Assembly: GCF_002893765.1 (NCBI RefSeq)
Contig: NZ_CP025938.1
Coordinates: 3,863,501 to 3,927,500 of the forward strand
Direction: 5' to 3'
DNA: 64,000 nt
From: Tamlana carrageenivorans
GTDB lineage: Bacteria; Bacteroidota; Bacteroidia; Flavobacteriales; Flavobacteriaceae
Part shown: positions 17,601-27,305 of the stretch, one piece after another
Numbering within the stretch: position 1 is the first letter of the stretch
Layout of the letters: each line of letters opens with the position of its first letter
Program-made: the position numbers and the translations under genes
Notes under the pieces: model-generated
The model's input: only the letters and a program-made list of their open reading frames with translations
What the model was told of the DNA's origin: nothing
The model's database searches: none

Positions 17601-20237
17601 CTAAAACTCCAGTTTCAACACTTTGCCTTTCATTTGAAAACGTCCTTCAATGGTTTCTGTAGAATTTGCATTTAAACGTCCTTTAAATCCTGGTTGTTCA
17701 CCTCCAACTGAAACCTTAAACCATCCTGGTTCAACAACAAAAGCTTCCTTTTTGTTTATCATACCAAGTTGTCTAGAGTTAATAGTAAATTCTACCTCTT
17801 GTTCCTCTCCCTTTTTCAGAGTGATTCGTTTAAAAGCTACTAATTGTCTTATAGGTCTTGGAGTTGATCCTTTTTCGTCGGATATATACACCTGTACAAC
17901 CTCTTCTCCATCAAAATCTCCTGTATTTCTAATTTTAACACTAAGTTTAACAGCATCGGAAGTTGTTAAATTAGACGCTATTTTTAGATCACTATATAAA
18001 AATTTGGTATAACTCAAACCGTAACCAAATGGAAATAATGGTTCCTTAGAAAAGTAACGATAGGTACGTCCCTGCATATCGTAATTTTCAAAATCGGGTA
18101 ATTGATCTACCGATTCGTAATATGTAACTGGCAGGCGCCCTGCTGGGTTATAATCACCAAACAAAACATCGGCAATAGCATTTCCACCTTGCTGTCCGGG
18201 ATATCCCGCCGATACAATTGCAGCGGCGTGTTCTGCGGCATAATTTATAGATAAAGCACTACCATTAAGCAATACCACTACAACAGGTTTTCCTGTTTTA
18301 ATAAGTGCCTTCATAAGGTTAACTTGTGCTTCAGGTAAATCTAAACTTGTACGATCACCACCTTCAAACCCTTTTAAACTCACGCCCATTTCCTCGCCTT
18401 CTAAACGTTCATTTAAACCTAATGCTAACACGATAACATCTGAATTCTTGGCTAAATCCACAGCTTTTTCCAACTGATTATTTTTAGGGGTACCCCATAA
18501 TAATTTCGCTTCAGCTTCGCCATAGTAATTTTTAAACTTAACTTCTACATGATAAGTTTTACCTTTTTCAAAATGTATTTTTTTGGCATTAACTTTGGCG
18601 TGATGCGTAAATTTACCTCCGTCTTTTAAAGTTTCGGAAATAGTATATTCTTGGAAAGGTTTTGCCCAGTTACTAAAATAAAAATCTCCTGTTTCGGGAG
18701 CTATGATATACCCTGTCCAACGCACACTGTAATTTCCCATTTTCAATTTGGTGTGAGGCGGATTGACATCCCAAGTAAAATTTACTTGATCATCTATTTG
18801 CGTTAAAACAGGTGTTCCACTCCAATCTAAATTATCAAAATATTCAGCTTTTAAACCCTGTACACCTTCTTCGGTTCTTAAATAGACAGAAGGAATAACC
18901 TCCATGGTTGGCAGCCCTTCTGCTAATGGACCTCCTTCTTGATATGCAACTTCCACTTGAGGCTCTACTTTATTTCTAATTCCTTCAAGTACTGTAATTG
19001 GATTTTGAGGAGTTCCGCTATAATTACCTAAGAGCGATTGCACGTTATCAGCATTTGGACCGATAACTACAACTTTTTTTAATGACTTTGAAAGAGGAAG
19101 TATATTATCATTTTTTAATAAAACAATACTCTTTTGCGATGCTTTTCTTGCCAGACTATTATGTGCGGCATTATTATTTACCGAGAATGGAATTTGTGCA
19201 TAAGGCACTATCGTATCAGCATCGAACATACCTAGCTTAAACCTTGCAGTATATAACCTAGTTAATGCTAAATTTAACTTGCCTTCGTCAATTAGTTTCT
19301 CTCTTACAGCTTCATTTAAATTTTTATAGGTACTTCCACAATTTAAATCACAACCTTCCATTAAGGCAAGCGCCGAAGCTTTGGCTGCTGTTTTAGTAAT
19401 GTTATGATCTTTATAAATATCAGCAATGGCACCACAATCGGAAACAACATAACCATTGAACCCCCATGTGTTTCTTAAAATATTGAATAAAAGCGGACTT
19501 GAACTTGCAGCTTCTCCTCTAACTCGATTATAAGCCGTCATAATAGAATGTACATTACCTTCTTCTACTAAAGTTCTAAAAGCAGGCAAATAAGTTTCCC
19601 ATAAATCACGGGTACTCACGTTAACGTTAAATTCGTGCCTTAAGGGTTCTGGCCCCGAGTGTACTGCATAATGTTTCGCTGTAGCTACGGTTTTAAGATA
19701 TTTAGGGTCGTCCCCCTGTAAACCTTTTACAAACTGTAAGCCCATTTGTCCTGTTAAGTATGGGTCTTCACCATAAGTTTCATGCCCACGCCCCCACCTG
19801 GGATCTCTAAAAATATTGATATTAGGCGACCAAATAGTTAATCCTTGATAAATATCATGCTGCCCATTTCGTTTATATTCATGATGTTTGGCTCTAGCTT
19901 CATCGGAAATAACTTGTGCCACTTTAAACATGAGTTCGGAATCCCAAGAACCCGCCATCGTGATAGACTGTGGAAAAACAGTCGCATAACCCGCACGGGC
20001 TACCCCGTGTAAAGCCTCATTCCACCAATTGTATTTTGGCAAACCTAAACGTTTAATAGCTGGTGCATCAGACATTAGTTGCTCTATTTTTTCTTCTAAA
20101 GTTAATTGAGCAATTAAATCATCTACACGTTCTTGAATAGGTAATTCTGGATTTTGAAATTTATAAGTTTGTTGTGCAAATAAAGCCTTAGTACTTAATA
20201 ACCCAAAAAAAGCCAAGTATTTTAAATACGTTTTCAT
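17601..20237 (-). CDS. GH3 beta-glycosidase with inserted PA14 domain
   Basis: An 878-residue enzyme with a signal peptide (1-21, ending LFAQ). The first GH3 domain (about 30-330) carries KHYAVHSGPEPLRHEF and the nucleophile in VVSDCGA (Asp267). The second domain is split by a PA14 module (about 465-590; VQGLKAEYFDN, WTGYIIAPETGDFYF) and continues with VVVVLLNGS and RLPVTYY. A C-terminal fibronectin type III-like domain (about 770-870) completes the normal architecture. Such enzymes are beta-glucosidases or beta-xylosidases; the aglycone cannot be told from sequence by eye. It would trim oligosaccharides in the periplasm. It lies 3 bases after the GH43 stop and 30 bases before GH95, so it is clearly cotranscribed. 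Confidence 0.9.
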   Translation of the reverse strand: MKTYLKYLAFFGLLSTKALFAQQTYKFQNPELPIQERVDDLIAQLTLEEKIEQLMSDAPAIKRLGLPKYNWWNEALHGVARAGYATVFPQSITMAGSWDSELMFKVAQVISDEARAKHHEYKRNGQHDIYQGLTIWSPNINIFRDPRWGRGHETYGEDPYLTGQMGLQFVKGLQGDDPKYLKTVATAKHYAVHSGPEPLRHEFNVNVSTRDLWETYLPAFRTLVEEGNVHSIMTAYNRVRGEAASSSPLLFNILRNTWGFNGYVVSDCGAIADIYKDHNITKTAAKASALALMEGCDLNCGSTYKNLNEAVREKLIDEGKLNLALTRLYTARFKLGMFDADTIVPYAQIPFSVNNNAAHNSLARKASQKSIVLLKNDNILPLSKSLKKVVVIGPNADNVQSLLGNYSGTPQNPITVLEGIRNKVEPQVEVAYQEGGPLAEGLPTMEVIPSVYLRTEEGVQGLKAEYFDNLDWSGTPVLTQIDDQVNFTWDVNPPHTKLKMGNYSVRWTGYIIAPETGDFYFSNWAKPFQEYTISETLKDGGKFTHHAKVNAKKIHFEKGKTYHVEVKFKNYYGEAEAKLLWGTPKNNQLEKAVDLAKNSDVIVLALGLNERLEGEEMGVSLKGFEGGDRTSLDLPEAQVNLMKALIKTGKPVVVVLLNGSALSINYAAEHAAAIVSAGYPGQQGGNAIADVLFGDYNPAGRLPVTYYESVDQLPDFENYDMQGRTYRYFSKEPLFPFGYGLSYTKFLYSDLKIASNLTTSDAVKLSVKIRNTGDFDGEEVVQVYISDEKGSTPRPIRQLVAFKRITLKKGEEQEVEFTINSRQLGMINKKEAFVVEPGWFKVSVGGEQPGFKGRLNANSTETIEGRFQMKGKVLKLEF

Positions 20238-20240
20238 TGT

Positions 20241-21875
20241 TTACTTCGAAACTTTAAACCAGTCTACATCGGCATAACCACCTCTTGTTGATTCTTCTCC
20301 CCTTACACTAAAAAGCCCAACTTTTGTACCAATCCATTTACCAGGTAATGCGGTAAATGGCTTTCCTATTTTCTTATATTTTTTTCCGTTTTCAGAATAA
20401 CTAAATTGACATATAGCATCCAAACCATGACCAGTAACCTCTACTTTAAAATAGGCTTCATTTGTTTTTAGTTTTTGAGACTCTATAATTTCTTCTTCTC
20501 CTCCTTTAATAGCTTTCTTGGCTACAATCTGTTGTATGTAATAGTTATTTTCTTGATGCGTGATTTGTAAGCTAGCATAGTCCATCCCCATAATTATTAA
20601 TCCCGCAGCTTTATCGGAAACGGCTTCCTCTGGAATTAATTTAATTTTTGTTGTTGCTACGAAATTTTTAGCAGGAAACTTTTGCAATAATAAGTTAGGT
20701 GTCATCCACAAATTCTTGGACTTTTTAGGTGTTTTTATTGAAAACAACCTTAAGTTGTCGGAACCACGCAGTTTAGAGTGCCATAAAATATTGGTATTGG
20801 CTTGGTACTGCCATTGTAAGCCAATATTATTACCTGTGAACATATCGGTATCTTGTGGAGTTACTATAGGGTATGTTTTTCCTATATGCGGTTTTTTATG
20901 CGATTTAACTGGCTCTCCTATACCATTTCCATCTAAATCCTCCCCCATTAAAGGCCAATCGTTACTCCAAGACATAGGTTGTAAATGCACAATTCTACCA
21001 TAAGCTTCTACATCTTGAAAATGATAAAACCAAGATTCTCCACTAGGTGTATCGACCCAAGCCCCTTGATGAGGCCCGTTTATATCTGTTTTACCTTGCT
21101 CTAACACAACTTTTCTTTCATAAGGTCCATATACATTTTTAGACCTTAAAGCCAACTGCCAACCTGTAGAAACTCCACCTGCTGGCGCAAAAATGTAATA
21201 ATAACCATTTCTTTTATAGAATTTAGATCCTTCAACTGTTGGGTCTATCTCATGGCCATCATATACATGTTGACCTTCATCAATTACCGCTGTTCCTTCC
21301 TTATTTAATTCTCTAACGGTTAAGATACTTTTTACGCCTGCACGACTTCCAGCCCAGCCATGAACAAGATAAACACGTCCATTATCATCCCAAAGCGGAC
21401 AAGCATCAATCGCACCTTTGGCAGGCATAACCAAAACAGGAGCATCCCAGTTTCCAAAGGGATCTTTGGTCTTCACCATATATACCCCAAAATCTGGGTC
21501 GCCCCAATAGATATACAACTCATCGTTATGGTAACGAATACTAGGTGCCCAAACGCCATTACCATGTTGCGGGATATTAAAAACATCTTCTGGAACTTGT
21601 TTTTTTAAAGCATAATTAACCAACTTCCAATTCACCATATCCTTAGAATGTAAAATTGGTAATCCAGGAACACAATTAAAACTTGATGCCGTCATAAAGT
21701 AATCGTCTCCAACACGCACCACATCGGGATCGGAGTAATCGGCATGAATAATAGGATTTTGGTAAGTTTCATCACCTAAATCGGACACCCAAACATCTGA
21801 CACAAAATTGTTATTATTTTGAGAAAATCCAATATGATAACATATGATAGTTAATAAAAAAAAGTAATACTTCAT
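20241..21875 (-). CDS. GH43 arabinofuranosidase/xylosidase
   Basis: A 544-residue exported protein (signal peptide about 1-19, ending GFSQ). The five-bladed GH43 propeller (about 35-330) has the general base in ADYSDPDVV, the pKa-modulating Asp in AIDACPLW and the acid Glu in GHEIDPT. A C-terminal beta-sandwich (about 340-544; YASLQITHQENN, GKWIGTKVGLFS) matches the XynB C-terminal / DUF1349 type that completes the active site in many GH43 enzymes. In a pectin locus it most likely removes arabinose from side chains; xylosidase activity is possible. It is the first gene of a tight run GH43-GH3-GH95-GH28-CE7, and the 261-base gap before it leaves room for a separate promoter. Confidence 0.9.
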   Translation of the reverse strand: MKYYFFLLTIICYHIGFSQNNNNFVSDVWVSDLGDETYQNPIIHADYSDPDVVRVGDDYFMTASSFNCVPGLPILHSKDMVNWKLVNYALKKQVPEDVFNIPQHGNGVWAPSIRYHNDELYIYWGDPDFGVYMVKTKDPFGNWDAPVLVMPAKGAIDACPLWDDNGRVYLVHGWAGSRAGVKSILTVRELNKEGTAVIDEGQHVYDGHEIDPTVEGSKFYKRNGYYYIFAPAGGVSTGWQLALRSKNVYGPYERKVVLEQGKTDINGPHQGAWVDTPSGESWFYHFQDVEAYGRIVHLQPMSWSNDWPLMGEDLDGNGIGEPVKSHKKPHIGKTYPIVTPQDTDMFTGNNIGLQWQYQANTNILWHSKLRGSDNLRLFSIKTPKKSKNLWMTPNLLLQKFPAKNFVATTKIKLIPEEAVSDKAAGLIIMGMDYASLQITHQENNYYIQQIVAKKAIKGGEEEIIESQKLKTNEAYFKVEVTGHGLDAICQFSYSENGKKYKKIGKPFTALPGKWIGTKVGLFSVRGEESTRGGYADVDWFKVSK

Positions 21876-22136
21876 TTTTAAATTTGTGTTTATTTTATAA
21901 TAATTTTAAAAAATTCTGATCAAGAAAGCATCCCCAAATGTGAAAACCGAAATAAATAAGGTGACATTAAAATTACTTCTAGATAATCCATAGGATTGTA
22001 GATTTGTATATTATGATACCGTATAAAAGGTTGTTAAATTTTGTTAATAAGGAAAACCTAAACACTATTATAAGGTCTATAAGAGGTATATTTTCGTTGA
22101 TTTTTTTACATTGATTAGTTATAATCTAATCGTGAT

Positions 22137-23615
22137 TTAATCCACCAAACTATTTATATATACTTCAATATTTTCGTAACCTGTACTAAGTTCGTGCCCA
22201 TTCGGGTTGTTTTTAGTAACATCAAGTTTCATTTCTTTCTTCCAAGAATCTGGCATCCCATCGCCTGAACTATCTACTGGAGCTTCTGTAGATTTTAATT
22301 CTGGCCATCCCCCCACATCGGCCTGAGAGTCTATTATGCCACTAGTACTTCCTTTAGAACCTTCAAAAGTATAAGTACCATTTTTAACCTCATTAACAAT
22401 ACGTTCGTCAACAGAATCGCGCACCAGAGATGCTCCACCATGTGCTAAAACCTTTTCATAAGCTTCTTCAGCCGAATCTGTTTGCACATTATTTTCAATA
22501 TCGTGTGGTGTATTTAGTTTCATGTTAGCTTTATCTTCTTCAGAAACGGTACCATAACTTCCGTGAAATTGATTATAAACGCCATAAGTCCAATTGTCAT
22601 TGGTTACATTTGAACTTCCTTCCATAAGATTTCCATCAATATAGAACTTCCCCCAAATATCATAGACTTCGGTTCCTTCATTTTTATTTTTATCAATTGC
22701 AATAATTCTTGTTTTTTTCTTGGTTGCTGGCCCTGGCTTATAGTAGCAATTAACAATATTAACATTCATAGCTTCACCGCCATAACAACTGTTGCCTCCC
22801 CAATTATAAATAACATTATTTCTTAAGTCGACTAAATCTGTTAACGCAAATGATGATCCTGCATACTCTCCTAATCTAGGATTCCTACTATCATGATGCG
22901 CTATTAAATTATGGTGAAAAGAGGCATTTTTTCCTCCCCAAATTCCGCCATATCCATGAGAACCTTTTTCGTGTACTGAGGTTTTTAAACTTTCAGTTAC
23001 AAAACACCATTGAAAGGTGGTATTTTCATTATTATAAAACGTAGCTGTTTCGTCAGACGACCAACTTAAAGAACAATGGTCGATAACAATGTTTTTATGG
23101 AATCTTGATTCTAAGGCATCGGCTTGTTGTGCTGCAGCATCACCCATTCTAAACCTCAAATATCTAATAATGACGTTATCTGCATTTATAACAACAGGAT
23201 AATCTTTAATACAAATACCATCACCTGGGGCTGTTTGCCCTGCAATTGTTAAATCATTATTTGTAATTTTTATAGGCGATTTTAAGGCAATAGTACCAGA
23301 CACTTTAAACAATATATAACGTTTTCCACTTGTATTTACAGCTGTTCTAAAACTACCTGCTCCTGAATCGTTTAAATTTGTAACAAAAATTACTTTACCA
23401 CCTCGTCCTCCTGTTGTATATTTTCCAAATCCTTCTGCCGAAGGAAAAGCAAAAGCCTCCTCTTGGACTGCTGTTGGCTGCTCTTCTTCTGGTTCAGGCT
23501 GAGGTTCTGGTGTTACTTCTTCCACCTTTTCTTCCTTTTCATCCTCAACAGTTGATGAACTACAGTTATAGGCGAAAATTAAAATTATAACTATTAATAC
23601 ATGAATCTTCTTCAT
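22137..23615 (-). CDS. Pectate lyase lipoprotein (PL1)
   Basis: A 492-residue surface or periplasmic lipoprotein: short leader with lipobox ending in NCSSS (Cys18), then an acidic and Pro-rich spacer of about 30 residues with many Glu and Pro, often seen in surface-exposed Bacteroidota lipoproteins. The PL1 beta-helix follows (about 55-400): GFGKYTTGGRGGKV, DHCSLSWSSDE (calcium-binding Asp) and HHDSRNPRL (catalytic Arg region). It cleaves homogalacturonan by beta-elimination with calcium. A DSSGDGMPDSW calcium motif precedes the end. It is a clear paralogue of the PL1 part of the giant CE8-PL1 protein and seems to be the working copy. A structured 185-base leader separates it from the gene upstream. 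Confidence 0.9.
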   Translation of the reverse strand: MKKIHVLIVIILIFAYNCSSSTVEDEKEEKVEEVTPEPQPEPEEEQPTAVQEEAFAFPSAEGFGKYTTGGRGGKVIFVTNLNDSGAGSFRTAVNTSGKRYILFKVSGTIALKSPIKITNNDLTIAGQTAPGDGICIKDYPVVINADNVIIRYLRFRMGDAAAQQADALESRFHKNIVIDHCSLSWSSDETATFYNNENTTFQWCFVTESLKTSVHEKGSHGYGGIWGGKNASFHHNLIAHHDSRNPRLGEYAGSSFALTDLVDLRNNVIYNWGGNSCYGGEAMNVNIVNCYYKPGPATKKKTRIIAIDKNKNEGTEVYDIWGKFYIDGNLMEGSSNVTNDNWTYGVYNQFHGSYGTVSEEDKANMKLNTPHDIENNVQTDSAEEAYEKVLAHGGASLVRDSVDERIVNEVKNGTYTFEGSKGSTSGIIDSQADVGGWPELKSTEAPVDSSGDGMPDSWKKEMKLDVTKNNPNGHELSTGYENIEVYINSLVD

Positions 23616-23642
23616 TTTTATTTTTTTATTTCAATAAATAAA

Positions 23643-23771
23643 GGTGCCTATGTTTTATTGTCAACTCCATTTCTGGCAAGGAATTGCCAAACATCTACAA
23701 ATGTTACAACTAAACAATTTACTAACTTTTAAGGTATTCTTTAAATGAATACTAACAACATAATAGGCACC
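23643..23771 (-). ncRNA. Branched RNA fold between surface-protein and pectate lyase genes
   Basis: Outer arms GGTGCCTATGTT (from 23643) and AACATAATAGGCACC (ending 23771) pair over about 12 bases with a small bulge. They enclose two short hairpins, TGGCAA/TTGCCA near 23674-23690 and GTATTC/GAATAC near 23734-23752. The structure lies between two cotranscribed genes and has no U tract typical of a terminator. It may be a processing site, an attenuator or a stability element. This is base-pairing seen by eye, not a known family. Confidence 0.4.
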
Positions 23772-23800
23772 CAATTAATTCAAATCACACTGTGATTTTT

Positions 23801-25450
23801 TTAGATTTTATCTCTAAAATTTGTATCTCCAGAATCATATCTACCAATAAAGCTTTTATCCTTGATATGAAAATCATTCATATTTGGATCTATCCAAAGA
23901 TCATCCTGAGCGTTTGTATAATTTGCTACCGGGAAACCTGGTATTTCATCTCGTGTAAATGAAAAGTTTGCTGTGGTATAATTATTTAATAAATCAAAGC
24001 TAGTATTTTCTAAACCATCTATACCTTGCATACCATAGTTATCAGAATCTGTCATGTCCCAAGTATGCCCCATGATCGTATTAATAATGGTTACACCTCC
24101 AGTTACATTATCTTGTCCTGATTCTCTAAATCGTAGAAATTGTCTACCCGTTTCTGGTGTATTTGCAAAACTACAATCGCTAATATTTAAAGACTCAAAA
24201 TCATTTTTTGAGACAATAAAGTATGCAGCATGATTTACCGAACTATTAGTTATTGAAAAATGATTTAATTTGGCAGCAACGTTATCTACAGCTACAACTC
24301 CATACCCGTTAATACTGTCTAAAACACAATTATTAATAAGGTAATTATTTATAACATTAGCATTATCTTTTTGTCTTAAAACCCCTCTAAAATTGGTTAT
24401 GTAACAATCTTCAAAGCTAATTTCGTCGAGAGTTGATGTTTTACTCATATTCATAACATATTTACCTGACCAATCGGTTCCACGTAACTCTAAACCTACA
24501 AAGCGTAGATGACCTACATTCGCACCATCGGCCACATCAAAATTCCCGTTAAATAATAGTTTAGCTTTTTCTTCTCCAAAACCATAAGCCGCTTGAATAG
24601 TAACCGATTTATCTAAAGCAACAGAAGGCGCATCGTAAACAGAACCTCGAGCTATTAAGATTGTAGAATTATCTGGAGCAGATGCTAAAGCATCAATTAC
24701 AGCACTTACACTTTGATCTCCTCTTATATCGATTACTCCTGGACTTGTGGGGTCTATATCTGCAATTCTTGTAGTATAATTAACCCAACCTCTAGATCTA
24801 TCTTCACTATAAATGGCTATTTGATAAGTTGTTTCAGGTTCTAGGTTTTCAACTACGGCGACACCTGCCAGTTGCTCGTCTTCTGTGACTGCTTGCTCTG
24901 GAAAAAGCGGATTTTCTAATCTTAAATCGTTTTCACTAAACACTTGGATTCCTGTAACAGGTAAACCTGAAGGTGTCCATGTTACTCTTGCTGCGATATC
25001 AGTTACATCAAAAGGTGCTGGTTTATTTAAAATCGAAGGAAAAGTTTGGGTACGTATGTTTCCAAAATCTGAAACTTTACTATCATACATAGCCTCCTGA
25101 GCATGTGCTTGTGCTCTTACCTGATAGATCACATTCCAGAATAACTCTTCTCCTACTGTGGCTTCTTCAACAACGACATAACTCGTATCAGATTTAATTA
25201 TATATTCTACCGTGGCAAAGGAATCTCGACTCACTTCTACAGTGTAATTAATGGCATCTTTATATTGCGCCATATCTACTATGATGGTATTATCTATTGC
25301 TTCCAATAGCCCTTCATTTAGTACAGGACCGAACAAACGTGTTTTTTCCTGAGAAACATCATCATCATTGTTACATGCATAACATAAAACCATGCATATA
25401 CAAGATAAAGCTAACACGTTTATATTAAATATGTTAAATTTATTTTTCAT
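23801..25450 (-). CDS. SusE-position surface glycan-binding lipoprotein (DUF4957/DUF5123-like)
   Basis: Beginning at the ATG at 25450 (the frame is open 39 bases further) the protein has 549 residues, a leader MKNKFNIFNIN and a lipobox ending YACNNDDD. This start leaves a 16-base gap after susD. Residues about 35-230 look like fibronectin type III domains (PAPFDVTDIAARVTWTPSG; LEPETTYQIAIYSED). About 245-549 is a right-handed beta-helix with short-turn repeats, matching proteins with DUF4957 and DUF5123 that occur just after susD in pectin loci. I see no catalytic residues of a lyase. It probably binds pectin on the cell surface and passes it to SusCD. Family naming is moderately sure, function is inference. 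Confidence 0.72.
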   Translation of the reverse strand: MKNKFNIFNINVLALSCICMVLCYACNNDDDVSQEKTRLFGPVLNEGLLEAIDNTIIVDMAQYKDAINYTVEVSRDSFATVEYIIKSDTSYVVVEEATVGEELFWNVIYQVRAQAHAQEAMYDSKVSDFGNIRTQTFPSILNKPAPFDVTDIAARVTWTPSGLPVTGIQVFSENDLRLENPLFPEQAVTEDEQLAGVAVVENLEPETTYQIAIYSEDRSRGWVNYTTRIADIDPTSPGVIDIRGDQSVSAVIDALASAPDNSTILIARGSVYDAPSVALDKSVTIQAAYGFGEEKAKLLFNGNFDVADGANVGHLRFVGLELRGTDWSGKYVMNMSKTSTLDEISFEDCYITNFRGVLRQKDNANVINNYLINNCVLDSINGYGVVAVDNVAAKLNHFSITNSSVNHAAYFIVSKNDFESLNISDCSFANTPETGRQFLRFRESGQDNVTGGVTIINTIMGHTWDMTDSDNYGMQGIDGLENTSFDLLNNYTTANFSFTRDEIPGFPVANYTNAQDDLWIDPNMNDFHIKDKSFIGRYDSGDTNFRDKI

Positions 25451-25466
25451 GTGTATTGTATTTTTT

Positions 25467-27281
25467 TTATTTAAAAGCATAACCATCATTTTTTAAAGTT
25501 CCTTGGCTATTTTCAATCGCAATTGTAGGAATTGGAAATATATATCTTGCAACTCCTGGCATCGGTCCTTCATCAATATGGTTTGCCCAATCTCTAGTAA
25601 CCCATTCTTTATAAGTAAGGTCATCATCATGAAGTTCTAATAAAAATGATACTCTTGTCCAAGAATCATCTGGTGGAACAATTTTTCTGTCAGGGTTTAA
25701 TATGACAAACTCACCATTTTCATCAATTTTCCAGTACATATAATCTGGATATTGAGTAGTACCATTATAAGCATCATCGGCTAAATTTTTAAGCGTTTCA
25801 ACGGTTTCTCTCATTTTTTCAGAGTAAATACCCCATCTAATAAGCTCATATTTACGAATCATTTCTCCTCCAAACTCCCAAGCACGTTCATCAACAATAG
25901 CCTCAAAAAACGCTTCTTTTGATGTGGATACACTAGCTAAATATTGGTCTACATCTTCAGTCCAGGTCGATTGATCAAAAGCTCTTTCTCTCACTCTTCT
26001 TAAAGCGTTTTGAGCTTCCATTGTTGGACCGTTAAGTTCATTTTCGGCCTCGGAAAACATTAAAATCACATCGGCATATCGCATCATTGGCCAGTTTATC
26101 CCAGTACTTTTGGCTGATGATGCTCCTGGAGGATTAGTTAAATCTGCTCTACTCCATTTTCCTTGTGAGATATTAAGAGGTCTGTCTACAAATTCCTTTT
26201 CAAAGTTTACATTGATTTTATATAAACCACAGGTTATGTCTCTTCTTAAATCATCGGAATCAAATGACAAATAATAAGAAGGAGGCATGGCCATATAATT
26301 ATTTCCTGAGCCAAAATCGTGTGATGATGTTGGACCACCTTCAACAGTAATTCCAATATTCCAACCCACATCACCACTATTTAAAGAGAAAGGCACCTCG
26401 AATAAAATTTCTCCATTTTCTGAAGGTTGTTGAAACTTAACTTGATCTAAAAATATCTGCCTAAAATCTTTAGGCAATTCACGATCTTTTAAACTCATTA
26501 ATTTAGCTGCATAGGTTTTAGCTATACGGTAATACTCCAAATAATCAGCGTCTCTTACCATGGTTAATTCTGGGGTTAAATAATAGCCCCCTCTTTGAAG
26601 AGCTAGCCTAGCAATCATACCCAAAGTATATTCTCTGTTTACCTGCTCAATGCCGAATCTGGTTTGTTCAGACCACTTCATGTGCTCTTCAATTTCAATT
26701 AGGTTTTGAATTTCACCCGAAAGTATGGTGTTTCTATGTGTTTTAGGCAGGAAGAAATCGGCACCTGCTACTGGAGCATCTACAACATAAGGGACATCTC
26801 CAAAATAAAAACTTAACATACTATACCAGTAAGCTCTTAAAGTATAGGCTTCTCCTAACAATTGATAAAATGTGCCTCTTTCTGTAGAATCACTAGAATT
26901 TAGCTTACCACTATTTTTAATACCTTCAATAGAAATATTGGCATCTCTAATGGCTTTATAAGCATTAGACCATACGATATCTAAATCTCTATTTGCTGGG
27001 TTTGCATCTAAATTCCATATTTGATAACGATCGGATTGACTTCCCCAACCACTTGAGTGTTCTATATCCGTATTTCCGGTCATATTGTTTGACAACCTTG
27101 ACCTAAATGCGTCTTGATTAAAATAAGAGTAAGCCGCATTAACACCATTTCTAGCATCGTCTACATTAGAGTAAATGTAATTATTATCAAAAGTAGAAAT
27201 AGAATCAGGTTCCATAAAATCCTCACTACAAGATGCAAACATTACAAGTGAGCATGTTGCTATTATATTTTTTATTTTCAT
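25467..27281 (-). CDS. SusD-like surface glycan-binding lipoprotein
   Basis: The likely start is the ATG at 27281, which gives MKIKNIIATCSLVMFASC with the lipobox Cys directly after the hydrophobic core and a 25-base gap from susC. The 604-residue protein has the SusD helical layout: an N-terminal TPR-like half with WSNAYKAIRDAN and YTLRAYWYSMLSFYFGDVP, and the C-terminal INWPMMRYADVILMFSEAENEL and RRVRERAF blocks, ending FPIPTIAIENSQG. SusD proteins form a lid over the SusC channel and bind the oligosaccharide. Directly downstream of susC, it defines the locus as a polysaccharide utilisation locus. Confidence 0.92.
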   Translation of the reverse strand: MKIKNIIATCSLVMFASCSEDFMEPDSISTFDNNYIYSNVDDARNGVNAAYSYFNQDAFRSRLSNNMTGNTDIEHSSGWGSQSDRYQIWNLDANPANRDLDIVWSNAYKAIRDANISIEGIKNSGKLNSSDSTERGTFYQLLGEAYTLRAYWYSMLSFYFGDVPYVVDAPVAGADFFLPKTHRNTILSGEIQNLIEIEEHMKWSEQTRFGIEQVNREYTLGMIARLALQRGGYYLTPELTMVRDADYLEYYRIAKTYAAKLMSLKDRELPKDFRQIFLDQVKFQQPSENGEILFEVPFSLNSGDVGWNIGITVEGGPTSSHDFGSGNNYMAMPPSYYLSFDSDDLRRDITCGLYKINVNFEKEFVDRPLNISQGKWSRADLTNPPGASSAKSTGINWPMMRYADVILMFSEAENELNGPTMEAQNALRRVRERAFDQSTWTEDVDQYLASVSTSKEAFFEAIVDERAWEFGGEMIRKYELIRWGIYSEKMRETVETLKNLADDAYNGTTQYPDYMYWKIDENGEFVILNPDRKIVPPDDSWTRVSFLLELHDDDLTYKEWVTRDWANHIDEGPMPGVARYIFPIPTIAIENSQGTLKNDGYAFK

Positions 27282-27305
27282 ATTTAAATGTTTTAATCCC
27301 ATTGC

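Noticed and set aside
17650..18012. 120-codon open frame opposite the GH3 gene
   Set aside because: Lies entirely antisense to a well-supported GH3 domain; codon pattern is a shadow of it.
22090..22136. Terminator after the PL1 lyase
   Set aside because: GATTAG/CTAATC is only a 6-base stem, and on the coding strand it is followed by A-rich rather than T-rich sequence.
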